NCBI GenBank assembly: GCA_027559495.1
Contig: JAMXSV010000004.1
Span: 310,001 to 374,000, forward strand
DNA length: 64,000 nucleotides
Direction of reading: 5' to 3'
Origin: Aurifilum marmelostoma
Taxonomy: Eukaryota; Ascomycota; Sordariomycetes; Diaporthales; Cryphonectriaceae
How positions within the stretch are numbered: position 1 is the first letter of the stretch; each line of letters starts with the position of its first letter. The position numbers and the translations under genes were made by a program. Shown one piece after another: positions 1 through 9,982 of this stretch. The notes beneath the pieces are model-generated. The model saw only the letters and a list, made by a program, of their open reading frames with translations, did no database searches and had not been told where the DNA came from.

Positions 1-2
1 TC

Positions 3-1390
3 CAACCAAAACAGGCCGATTCTCTCGCCGCGCTCGTCATCGGACAGGCGTTTGAAGGTGTCCCCTGGGGTTTCTTCATTGCCAACTCCCCCGCCTACGC
101 CAGCGAAGTTGTCCCTCTGGCCCTTCGTGGCGCTTGCACGGCCACACTTCAGATGAGTTGGTCCATCGGCAGCATCATTGTCGCCGCTGCCACCTACGGC
201 TACAACCAGCGGAACGACCAGTGGGCCTGGAGAGTTCCTCTTGCCCTGCAGTGGATCTTCCCTGTGAGTCTCTCCCTCTTCCTCCTCCTCGCCCCCCCCC
301 CCCTTTTTCTTGTTCCACTATGTCTCGAAACGAAGAATCAAGGGACTGACGTTTTGTTTCTCCACAGACCCCTCTTCTAATCCTCATCTTCCTCGCCCCC
401 GAGTCCCCATGGTGGCTGGCGCGCCGCGGGCGCAAGCAAGAGGCCCTCCGGTCCGTCGAGCGCCTCGGCCGCCAGTCCAGACAGAATGCTCATGAGAAGC
501 TCGCCATGATCGAGCGTACCATTGAGATCGAGGCCCAGATGGGCGGCTCCCCTACTCTCCTCGACCTGTTCAAGGGTACCGACCTGAGGCGGACAACCAT
601 TACCTGCCTGATGTACGCCTCGCAGAACTTTGCCGGCAATCTGATTGCCAACCAGGCCACTTTCTTCTTTGAGCGTGAGTAGCACCCGTGAGATTGTTAT
701 CCCCTTTTTATCCTGGATCATTCCAGTACCCACCCACACACAAGGCCCAGCCCGAATGTTTTGAAAGGATTTGCAGGCTTCAAGGACTAACCTCTACTTC
801 CACAATCAGAGGCCGGCATGTCATCGGACTTTGCTTTCAAGCTGAACCTGATCAACTCATGCCTTCAGTTCGTCGCCAACGCGTGCTCCTGGTTCCTCTC
901 GGGCTGGTTTGGCCGCCGCACCATCTACCTGTGGGGCACCGCCACCAACGTCACCTTCCTCTTCATCCTGGGCATCATCGCCTCCATCCCGCAGACCAAT
1001 GCGACCAACTATGCCCAGGCCATCCTCGGCATCATAATCTCCTTCGTCTTCGCAGGCACCCTCGGCCCCATCAGCTACTCCATCATCGCCGAGACCTCCT
1101 CCGTGCGCCTCCGCGCCCTGAGCACCGGTGTCGGCCGCGCTGCCTACTACGTGGCCGAGATCCCCATGATCTACCTCGCCTCCCAGATGCTCAACACCAC
1201 CGGCTGGAACATGGCCGGCAAGTGCGGCTACGTCTGGGGCAGCACCGCCGTCGTCTGCTGGGTCATGGCCTACTTCTTCCTCCCCGAGCTCAAGCACCGC
1301 TCCTACCGTGAGCTGGACATCCTGTTCAACCGCAGGGTCCCCGCAAGGAAGTTCAAGAGCACCGTCATCGATGTCAAGGACAACGAGTAG
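3..1390 (+). CDS. MFS sugar transporter (alpha-glucoside/maltose permease-like), 5' end missing
   Basis: Membrane sugar/H+ symporter of the major facilitator superfamily, cut by the left window edge. I read three exons: up to 263, 368-674 and 810-1390, joined by GT-AG introns with phase 0 and phase 1 junctions, giving about 382 visible residues. Exon 1 carries a G-Q-x-F-E-G-V-P-W-G segment and a P-L-A-L-R-G loop. Exon 2 opens with the sugar-porter signature PESPWWLARRG after a transmembrane segment, followed by the long central cytoplasmic loop. Exon 3 holds the C-terminal helices, with LNLINSC and a WFGRR loop, and ends in a short charged tail. The loop sequences resemble fungal maltose/alpha-glucoside permeases more than hexose transporters, but the substrate is an inference. 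Roughly the first third of the protein lies outside the window. The next gene, a GT8 enzyme, is on the same strand 1.3 kb away and has no obvious functional link. Confidence 0.9.
292..303. repeat. C12 homopolymer inside the transporter's first visible intron
   Basis: Twelve consecutive C bases in the pyrimidine-rich body of intron 264-367. It is one of several 12-17 bp C/G runs in this window, all in introns or intergenic DNA. Confidence 0.9.
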
Positions 1391-2719
1391 AGAGGACACA
1401 CCGGCGGTGTGGGTGCGTTGCACGCATCCCGTGCATACCATCCGTGGTCGGGCAGGGTCATGCCGACAAGAGCAGATATACATCTTTATATTAGAGCTAA
1501 AAACCCTGCGATTCTTTCTCTTCAGCGCTGTCGTGGACGCCTGCACATGGGTCTTATATTTCTTTCTTTTCGCATGACCCCTTCCGAGGCCCGTTTTCAC
1601 ACCGGTCAAGGTCCAAGCTGTATTTTGGTAGCTTTTGTTTGAAATCTGCCCAGGCTGAAGAATACAACAATCTTGAATCAAAGTTGGAACATGTGAAGAT
1701 TCATAATGTGCTTGATAAGGTACACACTGATGTGGGAAGTGCAGTTTCTGCTGAAATTGAAATCCCCCCCCCCTCCCCCCAGCCCGGGTCCAAACATGTG
1801 ACGCTGCCTTTGAGGCTCCCACCGGTCGAGGTGTGAAGTTCCGGCTGCGCCTCTTGGTTCTGGGATACGAAAGGCCCATGTTGAGGCTCCTTATGGTTCA
1901 GAGCTACTTTCCAATGAGCAGCCACAATGGGTAGTCTCCAGTGAAGAGAGGAAGAAATAAAGAAGAAAAAAAAAAAGAAGAAAACAGAAACACCTCTTCA
2001 CTGATTACCACCAGCGTCCTACAAGTCAACAACCCTCGCAAGCTCCCCATTGGCGGCTCAAAGAGGGCTAGAAAGAGTCCAGTAATATACAGTACTATGC
2101 GCAGAAGTTGCCGCAGGCCTTGGGAGACCAGCTAGAACGCCACTGAAGGACAACCCTACTACCGTGTATTGGCTGAGATAAAGTTGGATATCACTGCGCA
2201 CTACTTGTTTCCGATGAGACTTCTGGAACTCAATGTACAAGTGCCACTGCCATGCCACTCATTTTTCGGTATTTATAGGTGTAATTATACTAGAATTACT
2301 TCCTGATACCCTACAAGGAAGAGAGGAAGGTATCAGAGCATGTGATAGCGTCTGACACGGACAGCCGAGCGAGTTCTCCATAGTTTAGGTCTGATCGACA
2401 ATGGCAGGCAGCCTCATGCGTGTAAGTATTGACTCTGGTCCACAGGACATGACTGATGCATTGTGGAGTCTCGGTTTCCGCGGTGGGACCTACTTTAGCA
2501 ACCAATGCGCCGCCGATGATAGTATTCGTGTGAAACGAGCCAACATTATCATTGATACTGTGGCGGTGTACATCTAAACCGGGATTTGTGTTTGACCAGG
2601 ATGAAAACCTTATCTGAAAAGCGGCCCCGGGGGAGATTTTTGAATATCTCAGGGTATATCGAACACTTTTTGCTGGTTTCAACACGTGTCTTAACCCCGT
2701 GCTCAACATCTCTTTCACG
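1391..2719. other. Intergenic region downstream of the transporter, upstream of the GT8 gene
   Basis: No supported gene. It contains a C-rich stretch near 1765-1782 and an A-rich stretch near 1960-1985. Open frames on both strands here are antisense shadows or lack an ATG. It probably holds the transporter 3' UTR and the GT8 promoter; no clear TATA box or known operator was seen. Confidence 0.6.
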
Positions 2720-3821
2720 ATGGTCACCACACTGCCATCCTCATCGCCACAGCGTGCGTGTTTCGCGACCCTCATCACTGCCGAATCACTACTGCCCGGG
2801 CTGGCTGTGTTTGCGCACTCGTTGCTGCGCTCAGATCATGCTTCGGCCTACCCGCTGGTCGTCATGGTGACGCCCAAGCTCTCCGAACGTGGGCGCACGG
2901 CAATTCGCCAGATGGGCTGCATAATCCGTGATGTGTCACCGATCTATGCGCCGCCGACACCCAATGGCGACAGTATTCTAGTCTATGCGCGTTTCGCCGA
3001 GGTGTGGACAAAGCTGCGCGCATTCGACCTGACAGAGTACGACAAGGTTGTTCTCGTCGACAGCGACATGTTGGTACGTCGCAATATAGACGACTTGTTC
3101 GACCTGCCCGAGTCTTTCTGGAGGGCAAAGAATATCGCGGCTACATTCGCGTGCACGTGCAATCCCAGGAAAACGGCGAGCTATCCGGCCAGCTGGATCC
3201 CAGAGAATTGCGGCTTCAGATTGCAGACCAAGGATACGCTCAACGTGGCCGACACTACGACACGACTTGGTCCTGGCGCGCCCGCGGGCCACAACTTGCT
3301 GAACTCGGGCCTGGTCGTGCTGACGCCGGACCCGCAAGTGACGAAGGCAATGATGCACAAGATCACTACAGATGCGAGCGTTCATAACTACCGATTTCCA
3401 GACCAGGATTTCTTGGCGGACTGGTACGAAGGGAAATGGCATATTCTGCCGTGGACTTACAATGCACTCAAGAGTCTGAGATTCTGTCACGAGGACTTAT
3501 GGGTGGATGAGGAGGTGAAAAATGTGCACTACATCATGGAGTGAGTCCGATCACTTGGCCTGCCAGGTCTCGAGCACATTCGCATCGTGATGCTACTGCT
3601 AAATACTAATCAATAACTTTCCCTGTCGCAGCAAGCCATGGATAACAGGCCCACCGCTGCCATCGTCGGCTGACCTGATGACTCATTCATGGTGGTGGAC
3701 AGCCTATCGTTCATTACAGGCCTCGACGCGAGCCAATCTGTCACCAGAACTATGGACAGAGCTTGTTGAGAAGAACGTTAATGATCTGCTTACTATAGAC
3801 AAAGCCCGATCCGAAAAGTAA
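2720..3821 (+). CDS. Glycosyltransferase family 8 protein (glycogenin / galactinol-synthase type)
   Basis: Retaining glycosyltransferase of the GT-A fold that transfers a sugar from a nucleotide-sugar donor. Two exons, 2720-3540 and 3632-3821, joined by a 91-nt GTGAGT...CGCAG intron, encode 336 aa. I start at the ATG at 2720, because the open frame continues upstream only from a GTG. Visible motifs: the N-terminal ACFATLIT strand, the metal-binding D-S-D at residues 114-116 inside VLVDSDML, the LLNSGLVVL strand, the DQDFLADWY block, and the C-terminal HYIMDKPW motif. The last one is created only by splicing, which strongly supports the intron. These match glycogenin-like GT8 enzymes that use Mn2+ and UDP-sugars. 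No signal peptide or clear transmembrane anchor is seen, so a cytosolic role is likely. Donor and acceptor cannot be told from sequence; true glycogenin is usually longer at the C-terminus. Confidence 0.9.
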
Positions 3822-4465
3822 ATTTATCTAAATATATACACCGGTGCCAGACACTTACTTTTGCTTTCCATATATGACTTTGACCGGCTTTTCTTCTAGG
3901 ACCAGAGTTTTCTCATCAGACAGCTGTTGGTTTTGATAGACCAATATCAGAGTGCAGGAGATAGTCATGCTCTTGGATGAATTACCTAGTAGCCAGCTCA
4001 TCAATGCGTTTCCCACATGTCCCATGGCTTGCAATCTGTGAAAACGAGAAGCGGAGTATGAGAGAGACGCGCAAGAAGAAGACAGGCGTCTCAGACACGA
4101 GGACGCAGCTGTAGCAGCATGAGAAGCGTGAGAAAAGCTCCGGACGCAACCAACATGCATAACAATGTTGAACGAGACCGCAGCTAACAGCTGCAAAAGA
4201 GACACATCGATTAAGCATCTCTATGACTGTGGCGTAACTTCCTGATAATCATTTCCCTGCCTCCCGGGTCAGGATGATATTCGATGACTACAATGCAAAA
4301 CGCAGTATCACGGCAGTGACCACCAGTATCTGCCTGGTCTCACTTAGGCTGATTAGGTTCAAAGGGACAATGACTTTCGGCAATCCTCTCCATGGTGATA
4401 GGGCCTATCAAGTCTAAATTGAGATCGAGGAGATGGAACGAGAAGAAAAGAAAAAAAAGCCAAAG

Positions 4466-4530
4466 CGACGCGGGCACGATTCAGACGTTTGCCTCTGTAG
4501 ACATGGGGATCTATGTTCGAATCATGGAAA
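4466..4530 (-). pseudogene. Truncated tRNA-Ser-like fragment (3' half)
   Basis: On the + strand this stretch reads as a decayed copy of the 3' half of the intact tRNA-Ser at 7547-7649. The acceptor/T-arm portion differs at only a few positions, and both copies have an A-rich flank on the same side (the Pol III terminator side). A later TTCGAAT block and a GGAAA block also match the anticodon-intron part of the intact gene, with a one-base offset. The T-stem no longer pairs (GCACG against CGTTT), and the D-arm and 5' acceptor strand are missing, so it should not be functional. Alternative: an unrelated chance resemblance beyond the T-arm. Confidence 0.4.
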
Positions 4531-5397
4531 GCCTATCGTCTTCAAAAACAAGAAACGGAAAGTGGCAAATAGGTAAGTGGAAATTCAAGAAGTAGATGAA
4601 CGAAAAACCAGGAACAGGGAAATGATCAATAGCAAGTTTAGTATCATAGCCCACTGCTTTATATTAGTGTTATAGCCTGTTCAATGGGAAGGCTATAGGA
4701 AAAGCCGCACAGAACAACGAGGGAAGAACACCGAACCACGGCACCTACTATAGAAGCAGCACGTCAAGGTTACGAGAGATGTGAATGCTTCTTGTCACCT
4801 GAGTCTTGATGTTGAACCTCGGCATAATTAAATGCTGGCAAAATGTGTGTGATAACGTTCAACATTCATAGTCACTTACCCTAGGTAATCAGGCCAAGAG
4901 ACGAGCAAAGTTCCCCTCCACTTCCTAGAGACTCTAAGACGACACCCAATCAAGCTGAGAGCTTTTAAACAAACCCAGCAACAAATACGTTCTCTATAGT
5001 TCTCGTGCAAACTCCACAGTCAATGTTATGCAGGTCGAATGCAGATACAGCGTCACTAAATTTGCCTTGCTACGGCCCTCCGCAGGCTATAGGGAGTAAG
5101 CCGAAATTTGTTGTAGATTTTAATCTATGTCTCTATCCGTCCATAAACCAACATCTCCTGGTCCATCCACCATCAACTCAAGCGACCTAGTTGAGATCGA
5201 CAGTCATATCCAGCATGGCCATGCGATGGTATAAGTACTGAAGGCACGTGTTCTCACTGAGAGAAAATATCATTATGATGGCCGCAGCGTTTGTTTTTTT
5301 AGCGTTGTTTTTTTCCCTTCTTGTTTTCCCCTTTTGCGAGCATTGGTTTTTTGGCCGAAGATTTTTGAAAGGAACAGTCCTAGGGAACAGTGCAAGT

Positions 5398-5414
5398 CGT
5401 CAGCCTAGCTGACG
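5398..5414. repeat. Perfect 7-bp hairpin with 3-nt loop
   Basis: CGTCAGC-CTA-GCTGACG, an exact inverted repeat. It lies in gene-poor DNA, so it is not a terminator of any recognised gene. Its role is unknown. Confidence 0.6.
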
Positions 5415-5703
5415 CAAAACAGTCGCCAGAATTTTCTCCAGCGGTCAACGTCCAACATACCCAACCGTCCTCCCGTCCGAAGTCACTCAAGTTTGGTGTT
5501 CACCACGATGCCAGTACGCTTGAACGCCAATCCTGAGGCTGGGAAGGGAATGATATGAAGGGAAACAAGCGGGTGGAACGGAGGGCAAACAATCTGTACC
5601 TGAATATTCTCAGTCTCGACTGAGGACTTTGACCAGTGAAGAAATGTTTACTTTCGAGTTATTGGGACTCCAGGGCACTTAGCACTAGATACAAAATCAC
5701 GGA

Positions 5704-5865
5704 CTTTTGCGACCTCAGTTTCCCCCCAGAGCGAGGAATTTCATCATAGGTCAAGATATTGGGAAAGAACAGTCAAAGAAAAATCGAAATTGCAAGCTTC
5801 TGCGACCTCAGTTTTCCCCCTAGTGCAAGGCAACTCATCATAGGTCAAGAGATTAAAAGAACAGA
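5704..5865 (+). repeat. Imperfect direct duplication, period about 93 bp
   Basis: Two copies, about 5704-5770 and 5797-5865, share the cores TGCGACCTCAGTTT and TCATCATAGGTCAAGA in the same order. They differ by scattered substitutions and one- or two-base indels. The corresponding GCGACC positions are 5709 and 5802. The copies look like an old local duplication. No coding sense or terminal inverted repeats are seen. Confidence 0.75.
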
Positions 5866-6372
5866 GTACACATACAAAATAAACCCGCCCGTCCACACTA
5901 TCCTGAACCGCCTGTCACCCATCAGGGGCCGTGGTTCACGGAAATGCGTGGAAAGACAGGCAGCCGGAACTGCCTGGATCGACATGAGTTGCAAATTCGG
6001 GGGGTCGCGCCAGATATTTATATGCCAGCCTAGATTCTCAAAAATCAGAAACTACCTCTGCTATGCTGCTGCTGGTTGTCCATCTTGCCTCTTTGGGGGC
6101 TAGCGGGACCAACCAAAGCATCACCACCTTCGCATTATGACACCGCCTCAGGACGGATCCTACCCTAGAGTAATGGACAGCGCCAAATGAGTCACAAGGT
6201 AAATTCTCGCCGGGGCGTGCCACGCAGTGATTAAAGTCGTTATACCGGATGTGGGGATAAGGGAAAGGCATCAGGGGCACACTGAAATACCGTATTACAG
6301 TAGCAGACTTAAATTCTCAGCTCCTCGTCACCGGTTCTTGTGCATCCCTGACGTTATCTTTTGCTCGGCAGC

Positions 6373-6804
6373 ATGTGTAGGGCTATCAGGCCCAGCGCGG
6401 TACTCAGGCGTAATCGGTTTATTGACAGCATGCTAGGCCCCTTAAGCAGACAGGCCTACATCCACAGGCCTGGTATCATTGTCCAGGATGACATAGCTTC
6501 GCTTACGCCTCAACGATTACGGTCTTATCATGGGAATTTCATCTCGCGAGAGGCCACAGCATGGGTTTACAACATCAAGGAATTCACAGCTGATGAATTT
6601 GCTCGGTCTTCACACTCTGAAGAAACCGCTGGGGAAAGCTTCATCTTATACATGTTTGAACGTCATGAAACAAGTCCCTACGTGATCCTGAGCTTCTTTA
6701 AGCCCCGAACGCGAGTTTCTTCCCTTCCCTTCTCGGCGGTTCGCTTGAGGGCCATCTTCAACGCAATCAACTCCGAGACCGTAGCAAGCTCATCCGCATT
6801 TTGA
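6373..6804 (+). CDS. Hypothetical ORF, possibly a gene remnant
   Basis: Open frame of 143 residues from the ATG at 6373; the frame is open upstream only from a TTG. The product is balanced in composition and lacks low complexity. Its second half (for example AWVYNIKEFTADEFARSS) looks like genuine protein. I recognise no family. Downstream, two further stretches in other frames also look protein-like, so this may be the 5' part of a decayed or intron-containing gene. No splice arrangement joins them convincingly. It lies in the gene-poor region, 0.75 kb from the tRNA-Ser gene. Confidence 0.25.
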   Translation: MCRAIRPSAVLRRNRFIDSMLGPLSRQAYIHRPGIIVQDDIASLTPQRLRSYHGNFISREATAWVYNIKEFTADEFARSSHSEETAGESFILYMFERHETSPYVILSFFKPRTRVSSLPFSAVRLRAIFNAINSETVASSSAF

Positions 6805-6855
6805 AGATAGAGCCCAACCATCTCATAGATAGGCGGACAGTTGAATTTGTAGCTA

Positions 6856-7277
6856 GTGCGGCATAGATTAAATCTCTTGGATATGTTGACGGGGATTTGC
6901 AGCCGCCTAGTCTCCTGCTGGGCAGACAGGATTGGAATAACGCCAAATGAAGACGATGCCCCTTGGGAGCATCTTTTAGGCCAGGTCGAAGCTAGGCTAG
7001 GCAGAAAAAGGGAACTTGGGGTCTCGATGAGCTACGCACGGAACAGCTCGCGGTCGCGTTCCTGCTATATTGCATGACCTGGGGCCGCGAATCTTACGAG
7101 GCCGAGATGGTGGATCCGTCCAACACAGGTCCAGATGCTCCAGGATATGAAACTCCCGAAGCTGGATGGTGGCCAAATTGGGAGAGATTATTTCTCGGTC
7201 TTGGCGCAGCGACTTCCATTCTCTGTATAGATCGTATGTTCTTCATGCGGATGTGCAAAAGCAGCCGATGTCGTTGA
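6856..7277 (+). pseudogene. Possible coding remnant with frame switches
   Basis: Frame A (about 6900-7020) encodes ITPNEDDAPWEHLLGQVEAR-type sequence. Just before it ends, a second frame opens and reads GLDELRTEQLAVAFLLY, then a Trp/Pro-rich segment ending in LFLGLGAATSILCID near 7230. Both look like real protein and overlap around 7010-7030 with a frame shift and no good splice pair. The simplest reading is a decaying gene. No family recognised. Confidence 0.25.
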
Positions 7278-7540
7278 CCTGTGAGGTTCCGGCCGCCCCA
7301 GGTCGATGAGCTCCACTGGGGATTCGAATTCTGTAGGGGTGTTGGTTGGTCCGTGGTTTGGCTTCGGAACCTGGGCCTCATGTGCTTGCTTGCCAATGGC
7401 AAATACGAGTCTGCTGGACCGATTCTAGGAAATTAGAACTAGAATGCGGGATAGTGGTGTGCAGGCCGACGAGAGAAAAAGGGCAACGGGGAAGTAGAAA
7501 ACGGGAAAACAATAGAACGGGAACAGAAAAGAAAAAATGT

Positions 7541-7546
7541 AAAAAA
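7541..7546 (-). terminator. Pol III T6 terminator of tRNA-Ser(CGA)
   Basis: Six A on the + strand, T6 in the transcript, directly after the tRNA 3' end. Confidence 0.85.
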
Positions 7547-7649
7547 CGACGCAGGCACGATTCGAACGTGCGCCTCCGAAGAGATTTGATCAACTTGTTT
7601 CGAATGCGAAATTCGAGTCAAACGCATTAGACCTCTCTGCCACTGCGCC
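7547..7649 (-). tRNA. tRNA-Ser (anticodon CGA) with an intron
   Basis: Read on the - strand from 7649. The acceptor stem is GGCGCAG against CTGCGTC (one G-U pair). The T-arm is GCACG-TTCGAAT-CGTGC. A class II variable arm (CTC-TTCG-GAG) is present, as expected for serine. The anticodon stem TTTGA/TCAAA encloses a loop starting CTCGAA, which places CGA at 34-36. An intron of about 21 nt follows position 37 and contains TTCG able to pair with the anticodon, as in eukaryotic nuclear tRNA introns. The mature tRNA would be about 82 nt. A run of six T on the transcribed strand (7541-7546) directly follows the discriminator base and serves as the Pol III terminator. It decodes UCG. Confidence 0.92.
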
Positions 7650-8890
7650 TGTCATGAAAATTGTGGATCCCAGTATGCTCTATATTGCTTCAACGCGTCC
7701 CAAGATCACTTCTCGAACCTCTTGTGACAACTCCTGTGCGAACTTACGACCTGAACATGCAATTTTCCTGCTTTGCATGTTCTGGTGTCTAGTTTTTCTT
7801 ATAAGTGTAGGTTCTCTATATGCCCTTTCTTCTTATTGTTGCTGCTAGCACAAACGCATCTGTCAGTACAATCATGAGAGAGTATAGATGGAGCCTAACG
7901 TTGCGAAGTGCGTGGATGCACCTGTCGCTCAGGATCTGCCACGCTGACGATAGAAGAAGCAAGGAGAGAACGCCAAAGATGAAGTTTCAAGTGATTCCCG
8001 CAAAGATCCCTTGATGAAATGAAGAGACGATGATATTCTCATATCATACGTAGATATTCTCACATCATACGTAGCAAGATCTTAGGACTAGGTGAAGCGC
8101 AGTGAAAAGGGTAGTTGGAGTAAGAGCAGCAGTGAGTTCTACAGGCATCAGGTAGCGACCACCTTCTTTCTTATAGAATGGGTTTGCGAAGTACAAATAT
8201 AATTTGCTCGGCAATTTCCAACAGACACTTCTAAGATTGATTATTGAAGGATTTGAAGGGCGAGGAAGCCGAGTTTCCGTTGCTGTAGCGTCCGTGACCC
8301 AGACATTCCCACGAAATAAAGTTGGAGAGAGGGGTTTAAAGCAAGAGAAGGTTTTGGTGACATAGCACGGCCTGCAGTGAAGAGACACTCTAGCCTCTGG
8401 GTAGTTACTGTACGGATTTTCGGTTTGCGAGGGAGAGCGGGCGCCAGCCCCGGCGGGTGTGGGTGGGGGCCGGCAGATACTGTGTTGGGTAGGAGATAAG
8501 TCTGAAGACCAACACTCATCATGAGCAGCCACTCTTGTCACCCCCTCTGTCCTCTACAATGTGGTACTCTAGCTCCACACGAGCGGAGACTATGTATACA
8601 CCCGCAGCTCAAATTCCACCCAAACGGATGTCGGGAAACGATTGAATTTGGGGCCCTGAAATGACCCGAAATGGAGACTGCAGGAGGATTGCTTAGTGTT
8701 AGACGATATATGCTTTATATGTCTTTTGTGATAGAATAAAAGGAGCCGACCCGGGAGGGGCCTAGTGGAGGTCTAGGGCCACCCACAATCCAGGCACGTC
8801 TCTCTACTTGATCTCCCCTTACTGTCGACTAACGACCAAAGAAACATATAACTCAAAAAGCCATATCAAGGGGTATTAAAAGAAGAAAAA
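7650..8890. other. Intergenic region between tRNA-Ser and the dehydrogenase gene
   Basis: No supported protein gene; the longest frames lack ATG starts or family resemblance. It contains the 21-bp tandem repeat at 8032-8073. The last 150 bp is probably the promoter and leader of the gene starting at 8891, whose ATG is preceded by an A-rich stretch. Confidence 0.55.
8032..8073 (+). repeat. 21-bp tandem repeat, two copies
   Basis: Two adjacent 21-bp units starting GATATTCTCA and ending ATCATACGTA, differing at a single T/C position. It is a recent duplication in non-coding DNA. Confidence 0.85.
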
Positions 8891-9982
8891 ATGGCGTCAT
8901 CTATCAAGACAGTCGGTGTCGTGTCCACAGGCGTGATCGGATCCAGCTTCGTGGCCCTGTGCCTCTCACGCGGCGTCCGCGTGCTCGTCTGTTCCCCGTC
9001 CGGGTCTTCCGACACCGAGACTCGCCTCGCACAGTACCTCGAACGGATATGGCCCACCTTGGACCCTTCCTCTCTCCATGCAGACGCCAGTATAACCAAC
9101 TGGAAGTTCGTCGGCAAGTCGCTGGAGGGCTACTACGACCAGGTCGACTTCATCCAGGAGAACACGCCCGAGAAGTTGGACTTGAAGCGTGCCATCATGG
9201 CCGAGCTGGACGCCGGCGCACGACCCGGTGTGATCATCGCGTCTTCTTCCTCGGGCATCTCCGCCTCCAAGATGATTACTGACTGCAAAAACCATGTCGG
9301 GAGGATCCTCGTTGGACACCCGTACAACCCGCCTCACTTGATGCCACTGGTTGAAGTGGTGCCGCATACCGGGAGCGATCCCTTGGTTTCAGAACAGGCG
9401 CTGGCATTCTATCGGTCCCTGGGGCGTCAGCCAGTGCTGGTCAAGAAGGAGGTGCCTGGATTCGTGGCGAACCGGCTGCAGGCGGTATTGCTGCGCGAGG
9501 CTTTCAGCCTGGTGCTGGACGGGGTGTGCTCTGCCGAAGAGATAGGTAAGTCAATCAACGAGAATGAGAGGACTTCGTTCTTCTCCTTCCGTCCCTGCTT
9601 TGAGTCACCTCTCTTTCTATGTCTCGTTACGACCCGTTTCCTTTTTTTTCTTTTTTCTTCCGACTCTGATGTGCCGTATGAGACAGACAAATGCATGACG
9701 AGCACTCTCGCGCCCAGATGGTCAGTGGCAGGTCCGTTCATGACGAACGTCATGGGCGGGGGCGGTCGAAAGGATGGATTCAGGCACCTGATGAGCCACA
9801 TAGCCCCTACTACCCAGACCTGGTTTGAAGACATTGACCAAAAAAGGGTGAGCCTTGATGAGGCAAATATAGAGAAGGTGGATGCCAGCGTGCAGGAGAT
9901 GCTCAAGGATACGGATATGGAAAGTTTCCAGGAACAATGGATCAAATCCCTAGTCGAGGTGTTGAAGACCAGGTCGAAGTAA
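8891..9982 (+). CDS. 3-hydroxyacyl-CoA dehydrogenase-like protein (lambda-crystallin / L-gulonate 3-dehydrogenase type)
   Basis: Predicted NAD(P)-dependent L-3-hydroxyacid dehydrogenase, cytosolic. Two exons, 8891-9545 and 9687-9982, give 316 aa, close to the about 319 aa usual for lambda-crystallin homologues. The dinucleotide-binding turn reads VSTGVIG (residues 11-17): the usual first glycine of GxGxxG is Ser12. Later motifs are canonical: QENTPEKL (89-96), the SSSSGIS turn (118-124), GHPYNPP with catalytic-type His143, the LVEVVPHTGS strand, and VPGFVANRLQ (188-197), followed by the C-terminal helical dimer domain. The 141-nt intron (GTAAGT...GACAG) is a multiple of three and contains no stop, so an unspliced reading of 363 aa stays open. 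The intron-encoded part is Phe-rich and foreign to the family, so I favour splicing. It could equally be a carnitine or other 3-hydroxyacid dehydrogenase; the substrate is not determined. Confidence 0.88.
   Translation: MASSIKTVGVVSTGVIGSSFVALCLSRGVRVLVCSPSGSSDTETRLAQYLERIWPTLDPSSLHADASITNWKFVGKSLEGYYDQVDFIQENTPEKLDLKRAIMAELDAGARPGVIIASSSSGISASKMITDCKNHVGRILVGHPYNPPHLMPLVEVVPHTGSDPLVSEQALAFYRSLGRQPVLVKKEVPGFVANRLQAVLLREAFSLVLDGVCSAEEIGKSINENERTSFFSFRPCFESPLFLCLVTTRFLFFLFSSDSDVPYETDKCMTSTLAPRWSVAGPFMTNVMGGGGRKDGFRHLMSHIAPTTQTWFEDIDQKRVSLDEANIEKVDASVQEMLKDTDMESFQEQWIKSLVEVLKTRSK

Larger units (their letters stand above)
3822..6372. other. Gene-poor region with degenerate repeats
   Basis: About 2.5 kb with only short, unconvincing open frames on both strands. 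Three local structures stand out and are listed separately: a tRNA-Ser-like fragment near 4466-4530, a perfect short hairpin at 5398-5414, and a 93-bp-period direct duplication at 5704-5865. Stretches of T and A are frequent (for example 5290-5330). I see no transposase or reverse-transcriptase motif. Confidence 0.55.

Noticed and set aside
857..1879. 340-residue open frame on the - strand opposite the sugar transporter
   Set aside because: Antisense shadow of a GC-biased coding exon; its translation has no family resemblance and runs into non-coding DNA. The + strand has clear transporter motifs.
2699..2719. Seven-codon extension of the GT8 protein
   Set aside because: Starts with GTG; the ATG at 2720 is the first usable start.
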